Assembly (NCBI GenBank): GCA_950295325.1
Contig: OX485804.1
Span: 62,588,533-62,652,532, forward strand
Direction: 5' to 3'
Source: Polytrichum commune
Taxonomy: Eukaryota; Streptophyta; Polytrichopsida; Polytrichales; Polytrichaceae
Length of the DNA stretch: 64,000 nt
A program made the translations under genes and the position numbers. Below, piece after piece: positions 36,921 through 50,253 of this stretch. The notes under the pieces are model-generated. The model had not been told where the DNA came from and made no database searches. It saw nothing but the letters and a program-made list of their open reading frames with translations. Each line of letters begins with the position of its first letter. The stretch's first letter is position 1.

Positions 36921-38342
36921 TACGGGTCATCCAAAGAGTTGGGAAGATGCGCCTCTCTATCGAGCTCACCAAGTCACTTGGGGACGAGATCATCAATGCC
37001 GACTCCATCAATGCCGACTCTGTCCAAGTGTACAAAGGCATGGACGTGGGGGGCGGCCAAAGCGCACGTTCACGAGTAGCAAGGCGTCTTGCACCACCTC
37101 ATGGACTTAAGGTGAGTTTGCATGTACGCCGTTGCCCACTAGATTCTAGATAATAGTGGGTGGGAGGTGTTCATGTGTAGTTAAGCACAAGTCGTTATCC
37201 AATCACATTTTGGCGCTATATTTGTATGCGCCCACTAACAAATCTTCAATCTAAAAGTGCTAGTCACGGATCCGTTACAAACTCAAAAGAATCGATGTTG
37301 GTCTAGAACTCCATCTTTGATAATCAAGAGGAGAAGGTTAGTAAATGAACCCAGAATTGAGATGATGGGAGTAGCTAGTTGGCACACACATACCCTCCCC
37401 ACCATTTTTTTCTCTACATTTGGGCGGGTTTGTCCTATTCACACTAGAATCTGGAGGGCGACGGCCTTCATGGAAACTCACTCTTATGCTCTAGACTATT
37501 GAGTACACCTACGAGCAATTTCTCGCTGATGCCGGCGCTGCGACCGAAGAAATACTCGCAAGAGGCTTGCTACCCATTGTCATTAGCGGCACGGGAATGT
37601 GTATGTGTTGGTAAATGCAGAATAAACAAGGCATCACGTCCCACCCACTCCCGGCGAAGACACAGAGGATTCACAGATCACCTCACCGAATGGGACTACG
37701 ACTTCCAACGTTATTTCTTTACCAGCACCAAGCGGATCTTTACCCACGGGTCGATCGATATACAATGCGAGCAGATGATTCCCAAGCTCCTAAAGGAGAC
37801 GTCCTGGCTCTCGACTTGGGGGTGTGCCCGGGTAGCAACACAGCGGCGAAGGCCATCGGCGATGACAGAGCCATGAAGTTCCTGCTTGAAGCTCACGGCA
37901 GTCATAGTGTTGTGAGCGTCGAGAGGTTCCTCACTTTGCTCTCTGACAGCACATCTCTAAAGTCTTGGTGAGGAAGCAGATCGCGTGGTTCCATCATTCA
38001 GCGAGGAGCGAGGTGCGCAAGTTCCTGTGCGTGCAAGCCGGCCAGCCTGTGGAGCAGATGGCGGAGCTTCTGGCCAGCGAGTACAGGAAGGCGCCATGGA
38101 CATGCACCTCCTTCGGACTTCTCAAGTGGGGAGATTCTGAGACTGTCGAGTTTGAAGGAGCAGAAGCGGATGAAGAATTACAAGTCTGAGTTCAAGGTTT
38201 ATTCCGACCCGGAGACGGTCATCGTTGCTCTCAAGTGGATAAGGGCAACTCAATCTCGATATGGATCAATACTACCTGCCAATGGAATCAACATCAGCTC
38301 TGGCGTACATCATGATCAGCCGATGCTCCACAGCAAGCTTTG
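36921..38342 (+). pseudogene. IPT9: tRNA dimethylallyltransferase (IPT9/MiaA type) pseudogene
   Basis: Pieces match plant IPT9 in order: LSIELTKSLGDEIINADS..VQVYKGMDVG (36950-37050), then a retained intron opening AAG|GTGAGT near 37111, EYTYEQFLADAGAATEEIL..LLPIVISGTG (about 37502-37600), WDYDFQRYFFTSTKRI (about 37690), LDLGVCPGSNTAAKAIGDDRAMKFLLEAHG (about 37812-37900), VRKQIAWFHHSARSEVRKF and a C-terminal YSDPETVIVALKWI. These enzymes prenylate A37 of tRNA. Breaks: no intact Walker A loop (degenerate GPTGxGKT region near 36930), a 15-bp duplication giving INADSINADS, several frame changes, and loss of about 100 residues between GTG and WDYDF. Because an intron is kept, it is not a processed copy. 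Confidence 0.8.
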
Positions 38343-39348
38343 AATTGCAGAGAGCTTAGTCAATCTGCACAACGGGTTTCATTTAATTTTGCATCGAGTC
38401 CAGCGATGTATTCATGCTTCCTTGCTACGCACTAATGCATTTTGACTGCGTTAATGTGAAGTTATTGAGCATAATAATGTCACAAAATGACACTTTCTCT
38501 TAGTGGAATCCATGAATGCCACAAAGTTGACAAACGAATATGACATTAAATCCACTAGATTCCAGTAGTGACGGATAGAACACAGACAAACACCCATAGG
38601 TGATAGACCGTGTTCCATAAAATCAAAACAAGCATTTGATCAAGTTACATTGTCCGTCTCAATCGCTTGCTGACTCCGGGTGATGATGGTATGATTTCAT
38701 TCCATTATTCCTGCAAGGGCCTGAGTTCATTAGATTTTTACTACACAGGTGATCCGGAACGCACATCTTGCTGTGAGGAACTCATAGCAAGTCGACCAGG
38801 GGATTGTCAGCTATACATCAAAATTCTGAGTTGTCCAATACTGGATGAACTACTGAGGCGGCAATAACTGCAACTGGAGGCTCATGCGCAAGTGCAATAA
38901 AGGAATCTATTTTCGTTTAGTTGACATGTTGAACTTGCACATTCCTTCCCTTACATCTGTCTCAATGATTTTCTTTCTGCTAGTTGTTCAGTGCTTCAAT
39001 TTAGGTTTTGGAACTCATGTGACTTCATGCATTTGTTGTGCAGTACAGTGTTTTGAGTTGTCTCATGTAGTTTGCCCCAATATGAGTCTGGAAATCACGT
39101 CACTAGTATGCCGAAAAACGTTGACCTTTCTATTGGTAATTGAGTACTTCATTACAACTCATAATGTTCCTTACATTTGTCAATTCCAATTTGGTGTTCT
39201 TTCTTCTTGTTCGGTACTACAGTTTCCGTACAGGCTTATAAGAAGGAACCAAATTGTATCTTACAAGTTGAGTGCCAGCTTCTTTGTTGGCTTCGGCTGG
39301 GAATCTCTTTTTCTTGTGTGAATGTGAGGGTTTTTGTATCCTTGCATT
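38343..39348. other. gene-free stretch
   Basis: No supported gene. A 66-codon ORF at 38667-38867 has no recognisable domain. Confidence 0.45.
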
Positions 39349-39650
39349 TCACTTCCTGGATTAGCGCCCCTGCATCATAGCACTTTGTGCCTAAAGCCTA
39401 ATTGAATAACTGGATGGAGGTGGAATTGAAAAAAAAATGGTGTTGCAGGAGGTTATATTTGGTGTGGATGTGACGTTTTATGTATTTTTTGCAGTCCACT
39501 TCGTGGATTAGTGACCCTGTATCGGAGAACTTTGTCCTTGAACCCTAATTGGACTACCAAATTTCTACTTTGAGGTTCATTCAAAATGGAGTTGTACCAA
39601 CTTTTTATTTCTTAATGTTTTTAATTGGTGTTGCAGGCGGTTATTTTCTC
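39349..39650 (+). repeat. local diverged tandem duplication
   Basis: 39349-39470 and 39489-39650 share CACTTC.TGGATTAG..CCCTG, ..CACTTTGT..., CCTAATTG and GGTGTTGCAGG.GGTTAT in the same order. A GAA triplet run follows at 39753-39774. Confidence 0.6.
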
Positions 39651-39734
39651 ACATACGAGGACAACCACGCAATCGGGGCCAAGGGCAAAAACTTGGAGAA
39701 TCATCTTCGAATCTGCTACCGAGTAGGCTCATTA

Positions 39735-40325
39735 TGACCCAGCTCCAGGTCTGAAGAAGAAGAAGAAGAAGAAGTCGTGATCAGAATGTAGAATCAGTTT
39801 TGGGTGATAATTTGGGTTGAAATTTGCCACATGACAGGCAGAATAAATGACTCCTGGTGTAGGTCTTTCTGTCGCCCAAATTGTAGAATCTCCCTATCAA
39901 ACAAGACCGTGGTTCAAATGGTATTCATTGGGAATCTCACGAAGATAGATTTGAGACTTGCAATTTTCTACATGAGAATGAAGAATAATGAACCACTAGG
40001 TCAGCTAAATATTTTTTCTTTCGAACTCGGGCAAACAATTAGTGAGTCAGCTTTGAATCTGTTAACAAGTCAGCTTAATACGACTCGGCTCCAGGTCAGA
40101 AGAAGTGATTAGAATGTGGAAGCAGTTTTGGGTGACCAAATGCAGAATGAGCAACTCCTCTCATAGTATCTCTTGTGTCACCCACATTGTACAATTTCGG
40201 GTAACAACAGATAGGCTCAAATCGCTTCCACATTTTGTTCAGAAGTTGACGAAAAGAGATTTGGGACTCGCAGACAGGTTTTTACCTGGAAACGAAGAAT
40301 AGTGAACCACTAGGTCAACAAGATC
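39735..40325 (+). repeat. diverged ~300-bp tandem duplication
   Basis: 39735-40030 and 40079-40325 are two copies sharing GGCTCCAGGTC.GAAGAAG, CAGTTTTGGGTGA, GATTTG.GACT.GCA and AGTGAACCACTAGGTCA. No protein function is recognisable in either copy; 40326-41254 shows nothing further. Confidence 0.7.
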
Positions 40326-41254
40326 TCATTTCTTTCAAATTAGGGCATCCACATTGATCCCGTTGAGTTAGGGACTAGTGTGTATGAGAAGGCTGCCATG
40401 GCACCAGGCACGTTCAGTTTAGCTTGAAATGCTACTGTAAGAGCCCCTTAAGATGCAAACCACCACAGTGAGTGGTAATGTGAGCAGTTTCAATTGGAAT
40501 CAAGAATTGATTTTCACATCCATCTCTTGAATCACAAATTTTGATGTTAACTGGCAGATGGGAGAATCCTTTGATGGGGATGGATATCAACAGGGGATCC
40601 CTATCCGAGTGTAGGTGAAGCAGCTCTGAGGTTTGATGACGAGGAGACTGCAGTAGATTTGGCTGAGAAGTAACTTATGGTTGGCAACACACGGTTATCA
40701 TGAGTTACATACTCTTTGCACTTTGTTAAATGACACTCACATCCTGAGGTATGAAAGGTTGAGCATCTTGCTGAAGTGCTACCCATCAAGAAATGTGATT
40801 AAAGCTCATCATTTGGCTCTAGAATTGGCATTCATATGATCACTGTAGTTAGTGCGGAATGTAACAGGTTGATATGGGTAAAATGGAGTTGTCGCGTACT
40901 TATAGACACGGCTACAGCTAGTGCTTGCAAGTGTAATCTGAGCATATTCAGCCTTTGCACTTCACCTTTGAATCTCATTTATATCTTCCAGTTTATCAAT
41001 GCATTCGAGAACAGACGTGGAAATGTATGTCCTCTGATGTACATCAATTTGAATTGTTCACAACTAGTCCAATCCTAGCATACCTCACACGATGCGCTGT
41101 TCAGAAAGTAGAGTGTAACCGTAAAGAAAACTACACTCTGAAGGTTGATTTGTTCTTTTCCCAAACCTTACACTACACACCATCTTGCCAAACTTGTGAA
41201 GGAGATTTGGGTTGTGAAGTAGTTCTAAACCTACCATTGGCAACATGAAGAGTA

Positions 41255-42725
41255 CACTAAATATGATATTTAGTGGCTTATGGTATTTTATGTCACTATG
41301 GTAACCTTTCGGATGACACTTCTTATGAATAAGTCAACAAATATTGTCATGGATGATGGATGAGTTCATCCAATGGTGAGAATCCTACCTTCTCTTGTCA
41401 ACAACTTGTGATGAAATATTGTCATGGATGATTGAATTATGGATGGAAAATCACTTGGTAAGTGATAATAACTACAACACTGTAAATCTATAATCCCCAA
41501 AAAAATTTACAAGGAATGACAAGGAATTTTGGATCAACATTTAGTGTTGGTGACACTATACCACGGTCCCGGGTACGCAACTCCCATATTATACGTAGGG
41601 GGCATCATATTAAAAACGGCTTAGAGGACGGCTTTTGTAAAAATTATATCAAATTAAAATGATCAAAAAGTTGGGTGAAGACCAAATTAAATAAATGAGA
41701 TGAAAAAATAAATTGGGTTCCATATTTATTAAAAAAAACCTCCAACGTATATAAAAAATTGAAACCCCTAGTTTTTTAACCTTGTAGAGCGTCTAAGAGG
41801 GGTATTCAATGTAGATGTCGGATTAGTATTCACAAATGATAGAGGGTCCTTTCGAGGTCTCCCTCTTTTGGAAGGAGTTGTGGCAATTACAGGTGTAACG
41901 TATTCCTTCTCCCTATCTCTACCTCCACTACATGAGCCTCTACTCTTCATCTCACAATCCATGTGTTTGTTTAAGCCAAGGATGACCCTCCTAAATGAGC
42001 ACAAGCACACTCCAAAGCGACGACACAAAGGCTCCAAAGCAAAGCCGCACACTCCAAAGCAAAGACACAAAGGCTCCAAAACCGAACACAAAAGCTTCAA
42101 AGCAAATATATAGAAGCCTCAAACCCTAAGCCCTAAGCCTAAACCGGGAACCCATGATATTTTGAAATACCCCATGATACCCTTGAGTACTCGGGGCACC
42201 ATATGATGTATATGGTCTTAAAAATGCATACCTCAATTGTATCCTAACACAAATCATTAGTTTTCTATCCCAACAGTTAGACCAGTAGTTGCCTATACAT
42301 AATTTTAAAAAATCCACATGAATATTTGCCTCCAATTAGAATTATAAGCCACGAATAGTTGCCTCCCATTAAAATTATAAGTCATTCACAATGTTAAAAT
42401 TTTATTAAAAAGTCCAAAAAGTTGGGTAGTTTGACTTATGGTACATGTATTAAAAAAATCATATAATTAGGTTTACAATGCAATTATATGCTTCAAATTA
42501 TATTCATTTCCTATATATAATTACATTTTTGGATTCCTTGTTAGAAGGGCTACAAGGGTTTCCTACATTAAAACAAATTGTATCACTCAATATTGGACTA
42601 AAACGCATTATAAGTGATTATAATCAGGACCATATAATACGGGAGTTGCGTACCCGGGACCACGGTTTACAATTACTATCGAGCAAGACAATTAGAAATG
42701 GTGACACTAAATATCATATTGAGTG
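41255..42725. mobile_element. MITE (same family as 34415) split by another transposon
   Basis: The outer ends CACTAAATATGATATTTAGTG (41255) and CACTAAATATCATATTGAGTG (to 42725) and the interior match the 60520-60981 element in inverse orientation. The element is interrupted between 41567 and 42659. Confidence 0.85.
41568..42658. mobile_element. 1,091-bp DNA transposon with 26-bp TIR and 8-bp target duplication
   Basis: Left TIR CCCGGGTACGCAACTCCC... (41568-41593) and right TIR (42633-42658) match with one mismatch over 26 bp. ACCACGGT flanks it on both sides (41560-41567 and 42659-42666). An 8-bp duplication fits hAT or some MULE elements, but the ends are not typical of hAT. Inside, a minus ORF (42100-41768) has an AT-hook-like RGRPRKDP and an AAAGC-rich repeated stretch (about 42000-42110). 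No transposase, so it is non-autonomous. Confidence 0.85.
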
Positions 42726-44371
42726 GTCCACTCAACCACAAGAGAATAAATCATGTCCATGGAGTAAACAATGACCTAGATGAAAGGTGTTGATTGGTGT
42801 ATTAAACGTCTGATGTAGTGTGACATTGAAATGGGTGGGTCATGTTAAATAACGTGTAACACTAGTAGAAAATTGTGCCCAAAAACATCGTTGCTGAAAT
42901 CGTTTGCGATGATTTTTGGCAGAGTTTTCTATTAGTGTAATGACTTGCTATGTAGCCCCATGTATCATGTAACACTTCTCTCAAATTGCCATCCAACCCA
43001 ATGAGTTGACATCTCATTGTAGTCCATCTTACAAGGTGTTCTTCCATCTACCAAGATTCAATTGAAAGAGGTGTATCCTCAATGGATTAGGAATTCTTAG
43101 GTTATCCGGAATACATAAGAATTGTTCCATTTACATCGGAGCCTAAGTAGGTTTCTTAAGAACATTGTGGACAATGTGTTCATCAAAGTGATCATAAACC
43201 CGATGTAAGTTATGATGCCCTATTTTTGTCATCTACATTTTGACCAATTTTATCTATTTATGTACATTGGCATTGGACATTCATTTTCTTTATTTTTCCA
43301 TCTAGAGGTAGTGAACAGAAATTTGTCCTAAGTTTTTTGAATTTGATTCATCATTTTTTAATAAGTTATGAATTTTAAACTATTTTTCTAGAGTGTTCTA
43401 TGATAGATTATAAATGGTCTCTTTTTAGAAATGAACAACTCCTACTATAGAAGCGAGTCTTGTTTGTTAATTACATCTAAGTTTATGTTTATACACCTAT
43501 CATGTGTCTTGGAACCAATACATAATGAGCAAATTACACATTAACTTGGCTCTAAATACCTTCACCAAGTTGTCTTATATCCAACACCCTAGCCAACCAA
43601 TCATAGCAAACAAGAGGATGGAATTGTCTTGTCCTTGGAATCATACTTAGCTTGTCATATTTAGAGAGATTGTGTTCTTTATTCTTGGTACTTGCGTTTA
43701 CCATTCAAATGTTTCTAAGGGATGTTTCACACTATGGCCATCTAATCGAAGGTTGTGGGATTGAATGGCCAAACTTGTTGAGAGTTCAAAGAACTGGGCT
43801 GAAAATAGCTAATAAATTATAGGAATTGGAGCCTTTGGCCGGGCATAGTGTGAAGCCTCCAAAGGCAAAGCCCAAAGTCCAAACCCATATCATTTGTCCA
43901 ACTTCCATCCATTTTTCTCTTCATCAATCCATCCGATGTTTAAAATTTCCTCTCGCCTTTTCTAGGCATGGATTTTAGAAGTGAACACATATTTGTTCTT
44001 TCAAGGTCATAAAATATGTCATTGTGGGTATTTTGGCATTGCAAAAACTAGCAATTTTTCAATAAAATGCCCAAATGATGATGTTGGCAATTTATATTGC
44101 ACAAGGACGGAATGTCAATTATGTTGGCAATTTAAAAGATATGGAGGTTTCTTTAGAACATACACTTATGGGATAATATTCAGATGGTGATTTTTTTAAG
44201 TGAACGAGGGTGAATACATCTACATTTCAATATTTATATACTCTTTTAGGACATGTTTTGGAAAAAAAAAAATACATATTTCAGACAAACTATTAGTGTT
44301 GAGTGTAGAATTGTATTTTTTTTCGGTTAGCAAGTGGTAATTCATTATAAATTATTGGTAATTTATTTGAG
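42726..44371. other. gene-free stretch with a possible short MITE
   Basis: No gene supported. At 43725-43857, TTTCACACTATGGCC and GGCCGGGCATAGTGTGAA form short inverted ends, a weak MITE candidate. Confidence 0.4.
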
Positions 44372-44653
44372 GTAGAATTGAATAAAACTTCTATTATTGT
44401 GAGAGAATGTTTTGAAGCTATTAGAATTCATTTGAGACCATTGATTTTTAAGAAATCAACTCTTATTGAGATAAATCAAATAGCAAAGGGTTTTGAAGCA
44501 TTTCATGGTATTCCATTTATTTATAAGGAACAGACAATAGTCACACAAGGGACGCTTTTTGAATCCCCTATAGGCATTTACAGTTCAAATTCCCTCCGAG
44601 AACATCCTTTTTATATAAAACACAAGGAAAAAACATCTCACAAGAAAATGTGA
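44372..44653 (+). pseudogene. possible PIF/Harbinger transposase fragment
   Basis: An open frame of about 91 codons contains SIIVRECFEAIRIHLRPL..., EINQIAKGFEAFHGIPFI. This resembles the region just before the first catalytic Asp of HARBI1-like nucleases (helix, then F..I.GFP). The catalytic residues themselves are absent. Weak call. Confidence 0.35.
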
Positions 44654-45318
44654 GACAGGAAAAATACAAGTCAGAGAAGAAGGAAGACACATAGGGAAAT
44701 AAAATAAAATACTTGCAAGGGAAAATCTATTACAATCCCCTGTAGGGTAAAATTAACATATTCATGTACATAGGGAGAACCAATCATATAGGAAATGTAA
44801 AATGAATTCCCAAAGGTCTTTCATATACAATTATCCACAAGGGATTTTGTTACATTTTGCTTAAAAAATTCCACAAGGGATTCGTATACAATTTCCCGTA
44901 GGAATTTTCAAAGTAAATTTTCAACATGGGAAAATATCACATCTTTCTATAAATGTAAAAAAATGGTATTTTGAAAAAAATAAAAAATGACCTATGAGGC
45001 ATCAATGCTCAAATGACCTATCAAACAACAAGATCTTTAATCTACAACTACAATCACTTCCTTTCACACAAGAAAAAATTCAACGCTCCAACTTTTCAAC
45101 CAACTTTCAAACACCAACTGCAACCACCTTCCAAATACTAGTTTCCATCCAGTTGCTTTCAAACACCAACTTCAACCACTTCCTTTGAAATCAAAATTAG
45201 CAACAGCTTCCTCCATACCGCTTTAGCATTCCTACAAAAGTATCAGTTCAAACTTCAGAAATAAATATTATATATAACTATATTATTAATTAAATTAAAA
45301 TTGATTACCTGATTACAT

Positions 45319-45900
45319 TTATTTCCTTCGATAATGCTTGATCTCAATTGCGTAACAAAGAATATCCTCTATCTTCCAGCGAAGAGTGATCCCTTCATTC
45401 ACAAATACCAAACTTGCCAACTCTGGCTCCCGTGTCTCCACGAACTCAATGAGCCTCCTCATCATACTAGTATCGTGTCTAATAAAAGGGTGCTTAAAGA
45501 ATTCCCCCACGAATGGATCCGCCAGGTCTGAGAACCAGTGCCACACATCACCATAGTTCAGATTCAACTACTCATGTTGTCTTGGATGGCATCTCTTCAA
45601 AAATCCCTTTCCCCACAGTTTCCTAGCAGCCAAACGCCTAGGTCTAGGGTGAAAGACACGCTTGTAGGTCAAAAGAGTATGAGGAAATCCTAAAACCTCC
45701 TCATGCTCCCCACGTTGTATTGGATGGGTAGGCTCCTCCGGTTCCTCACCCTCTTCTAGATCTTCTTCGGGAAAACCTACTCCAGCATCGGAGCCCACTT
45801 GTTTTATACCGCAATGTCCGCAGAAGAACGAACTAGGACTCCCCAACTTCAACTTACAACTCCAGCATAAAGCTTCATGTGCAACACCTGGCATTGCCAT
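45319..45900 (-). pseudogene. zinc-ribbon ORF interrupted by a single in-frame TAG
   Basis: From ATG (45900) the frame encodes CWSCKLKL...FFCGHCG, a four-cysteine zinc-ribbon, then an acidic EEDLEEGEEPEEP stretch. It reaches TAG at 45570-45568 and goes on in the same frame without another stop to 45319 (YGDVWHWFSDLADPFVGEFF...). Total about 193 codons. It may be a gene fragment with a nonsense mutation, or two exons. I do not recognise the family, and no neighbour gives context. Confidence 0.4.
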
Positions 45901-48147
45901 CACAGTTCTCTTCTTCTACATAGTGGTTTCTTTTTCCTTCTCCACTAGCGATGTATGAGTTTCATTCCCCTTCTCCGCCTTTGTGATCATATCCTTATTC
46001 TAGAACCATCACATGACTATATAATATTCATATAATATTCATTACTAAAAATGATATTATTTATGTTTATTATAGTGTGTAATAGATGTGCATTGCAAAT
46101 TTTGGTATTATGATTTTTGATGGGCTTGACGGATTCATGATTGGGCATTATTTCATAAATTGGAAATTGGAAAAAAAAACTATGAAAGTTACATATGTAC
46201 CTACAAATTCAGTTTTGATGATAAATATTTTATGAGGGTTTGATTTTTATTCACCATTTAAAGGAGGGAAAAAAAGACTTCCTAAAAGAAACACTCATTG
46301 GAATTTTAAACAATCAAACGTTCATATGTTTGTAGAAAAAAATATTTGGGATGCTGAAATGAAGATGGTTTATATTATTGAAAAAAATTGATATGTCATC
46401 ACATAATATGTCTACCATTGTTACTATTTCTTTATGTCTTCATAGTCTATGCATTCAAGATATTGATAAATTCTCAGTATAGAATTTGACAAAGAATTAC
46501 AAATCGAAATCAATATGTCACAAATAAAAATTTAACAAATAGATATATTTCATGCTCTAGAATCATCATTGAAAGAAATCAAGAAGTTGCAAAAGATAAA
46601 TCCATAAACCGAAAAAACACCATTTATAAAACCAGGAGAAGAATAAAAAAATAGGAAACAAGGAAAATGATGCATACGAAGAAACCAAATAAGAATAAAA
46701 AAAGAAGATAAGAAAACATATTGGTTGATTCAATCTGGGTTCATATATTATTAACGAAGAGTTTTTACAAATTTTCTTTGGAAAAAAATTCAGGTTTTTA
46801 GTTTTAAAGTTGTATGTATAATTATGATAACTTTAGCTTGGATGAAAAGTAATATATATAATTCTAAAACTTATTGATCAAACGTTCAAATTGATATTGT
46901 ATAATTTCTAGTAGTTAGTTTGTTATCTCAAATTTTTTTTATCAATTTTTTGTTAGTTTCTACCATTTTTTCAAAGATATTAATGGGTATATCATAAAAA
47001 TTATGCTTATATTTTGATGTTGGTGTTGATATAGATATTGATGGTAGTGCACTCTTTACATCTAGGAATGAATTGGTCTAGAATTCCATGTTATCCGTGA
47101 TTGTAGCCAAGACTTGCTTTATGACTTCTCAGACTTTGTGATACCACTCGACTAGAGCATCATAAAATTTACTTTATTACGGATTATTCCTAAAAATACC
47201 ATTGGTCATTTTGTTTTTCTTTGTATGCATTAAAGATGGTCTTAAATTTTGTACAACAAGCCAAATTTAAAATTTGGTTTAATTTGGTAGCGTTACAAAT
47301 TTGGTTTAATTTGTTTAAAATTTGGTAGCGTTACAACCATTTGAGCATGAAATCTTACTCATGTGCCAAATTCTACAACTAAAAGAGAGAAAAAATAGGA
47401 AATAATAAAAATGGCACTAAAAAAAATCATACTATATGCACAAATCCTCAAACACATACTGTAATTATGATAAAATGAAGACAAAGGTGGAATGGATTAC
47501 CAAAGGAAAGTAGGTAGAAGATGTGACCATTGATAGCAAAGTCTCCCCACTATGGCTTAACATCCAACAATGACTAAATATTTGCATCCCTATTGGGGGG
47601 ATAGGAAGGCCGAGGGGCTGGGACCAAGACCGGATACCGACACGGACATAAAGCCAAGGTTTTTAGGCCCCAAATTGGTCCAATCTTAAATCCGGTCTTT
47701 TAGTTAAAGTATACAAACCTTATTTTATTTTATTTGCCGTCCCTTTCAAATTCAGGCTCCATCATCCCCTTAACTTTAATGAGTTCAAGCACTTTTGAAT
47801 CCTCCCACATTTGATTTGCCTCTTCTCCTTCTCCTTCAACTTTCTCTATCACCTTTGTTCCTTCTAAAGGTTTAGGAAGAACTTTTTTTAGAAGACCCTA
47901 CAATGTCACAATCTCCTCCATGTACAATCCTCTTGTCTACCATTTGAGCATCTCTTTTTCCTAATATTTTCTCTGTAACTTGAGTTGAATAGGGTTAAAA
48001 TGCTCGATAAGAATTTGGAGCAAAATAATCTCCATCCCCATTAGATTCGGTTGGCTACAATAGTAAGGGTTTTGAGAGAAATTATCCATCTTCCTTACTT
48101 GTGAGAAAATGAAAGCTAAAATCTGCTCAAAAATCATGAATAGGTCC

Positions 48148-48181
<34 letters not shown>

Positions 48182-50230
48182 CATTCTATGTCAAAACAAC
48201 CCCTCCAATCTAACAACCAAGATCTTGTCAATTTTTGGATTTTTTATAAAAAAATCGACAACCTCTTGACCATAGTTTGGATTTCCATCCCTATCCGACC
48301 CAAACTTCCTTGGAGGGTCCGTCTCCTTGGTCAAAAAATATTGCCATGTAGGCATTTTGGAGAGCAACGGCCTTTGAACTTTGGCCTCTAGTGTGAAGGG
48401 TCGAGAGGCCGAAGTCTTGGTTTGTTGCAATCTGATTGGTGGAAATCAATGGCCTCTCAACCTTTGGCCATAGTGTGAAGCGGCAAAGATGGGCTCCACC
48501 TAATTCCAACACCTCCCTTCCGTCACTAGTTCACTGCATTGGAAACTTTGGAAACCCTAGGACCCTATTTTTTGAATTTGTTCCCTTTGAGCACGGAAAG
48601 AGGACACCATAACGGTATCAGGGCAGTATACCCTTGAGGTGGAAGCGATACTGGTGCAAATAAAAAATCCTTTAAGTACTGTTTGTGGTGAGTTGGTCAT
48701 TAAGAAACAGTTGATTTCAAATGGTCTAAAAGGTTCCTTCCAAAGCACCAGAACTCGAATACCTGAAAGAACATAGCCTTCCCCAAGATTTGGAAACCAA
48801 AATCAAAGACATCAGCGACAAGATAAGAAAGCATGTAGGCATGCAGTCAACTGTGTACGTCTTCTACATTATATGGATACAATTGTAAACAAAAAACCTA
48901 GAGTCTACACAACCTTCAAACAGAAAGGTCACATGAGAAATGTACTATAACTAGTTTCTTATTCTGAAGGACCAGGAGGAATTGGTCTCATCGACACTAT
49001 TTTCAAATGGTCTAGCTGAGGCGCTGTGTGCCGACTCCTTGCCACTAACGTTGCAGCACCCTTTGCAGCTTCGGGATGGTGTCAAGACAAACTGCATGAA
49101 GAAAGGTCATTAGAGCCCACCAAGAACAATTCTTTCCAAACAGGAAAGCCTGCTTAACCTCAACTTGCATGAGTATTCACAACAAGATGAAAAACCTAGA
49201 ACTGGCTAACATGGACTAACTGTCCGCTGGCAATAGCTTACGAACCAAGGATTACTTCTTGCAGCAGTAGTGACTTTTGGTAATACTGATCAGCTGAAAT
49301 GGAGAAGTTTCTCAGAAAACACAACATAAATTCAGAAATTCAGAAAAGACAATCATGTCAGAAATAACAGGGACCAACAATTGCCTGCTGAAAAGACATC
49401 CAACAGTTGCGCAAGTACAAAAACCTACTCAACTCTCGATATGCAAGCTTGAGATAACGAGATAACACAATGAACCTATCACTGAGACCGTCCACTCGGT
49501 ATCCTGAAAGAACTATCTTCTCGTGTAAAACCAGGCCCACCCGTTGCCGACTCACATAACAGACATTTAATATGGATGCGAAGCACATATTATGTTGGAA
49601 ACATTGCAGCTAGGGCTCCCTCCCATCGACATATCCGCAAATACATGTGAAAAGTGGATGCAACTATCCCGTTTGTTGCCACCGCAAACTCTCAACAATA
49701 TAATGAGACGAGCAATTAATGACCTTATTTCCCCTCACGTTTCCACCTAAAATAGTCTAGGCTGCTTAGATTGATGAGTTATTTACCATGTCATTTTACA
49801 AGACAACGTGAAATCAATAATTTTCTTTTCCTGAATGCGAATATGGATACGACAACCGGTGGGAGAATGCACCGTGCCTGCATCCGCAAAACCAAAAGCG
49901 GATGGATACAAGTTGGATACAGATACGGCAACAAGTGGGCTTTGCTGTAATAAGCAGATACAGAAGATAATCCACTAAAATACAGAACACAACAGATATC
50001 AGTTCTCTTCGATTGATGAATGGATTCAGGTCAAGTAGTGAACCCCTACCTTCCAAGGATAACAGTCTGGATAATGCTCCCATGCTGCTTCTCAGGAACA
50101 TGCACCCGGATGAATCTGTAACCGACCTCCAAAATTTACTTGATGATAGTAACAAAACCGTTGTACCAAAATGGTTGCTGTGCAGAAAACCGCAATCCGC
50201 AACCAGAAACCAAGAAACTGAGGACGCTTC
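45901..50230. other. gene-free stretch
   Basis: No coding region supported. AT-rich at 46.0-47.5 kb; (AG)15 at 48149-48178. Part of 49.6-50.2 kb may be 3' UTR of CSN9. Confidence 0.5.
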
Positions 50231-50244
50231 AAACCCTAGGGTTT
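50231..50244. other. AAACCCTAGGGTTT palindrome just after CSN9 stop
   Basis: A 14-bp perfect palindrome made of two opposed telo-box halves begins 10 bp downstream of the CSN9 stop codon. Role unknown. Confidence 0.5.
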
Positions 50245-50253
50245 GCAGCCCGG

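Noticed and set aside
38667-38867. 66-codon ORF near IPT9 remnant
   Set aside because: Does not match IPT9 or any recognised domain.
41768-42100. Gene for an AT-hook protein
   Set aside because: The ORF lies inside a non-autonomous transposon and arises partly from a short AAAGC-type repeat.
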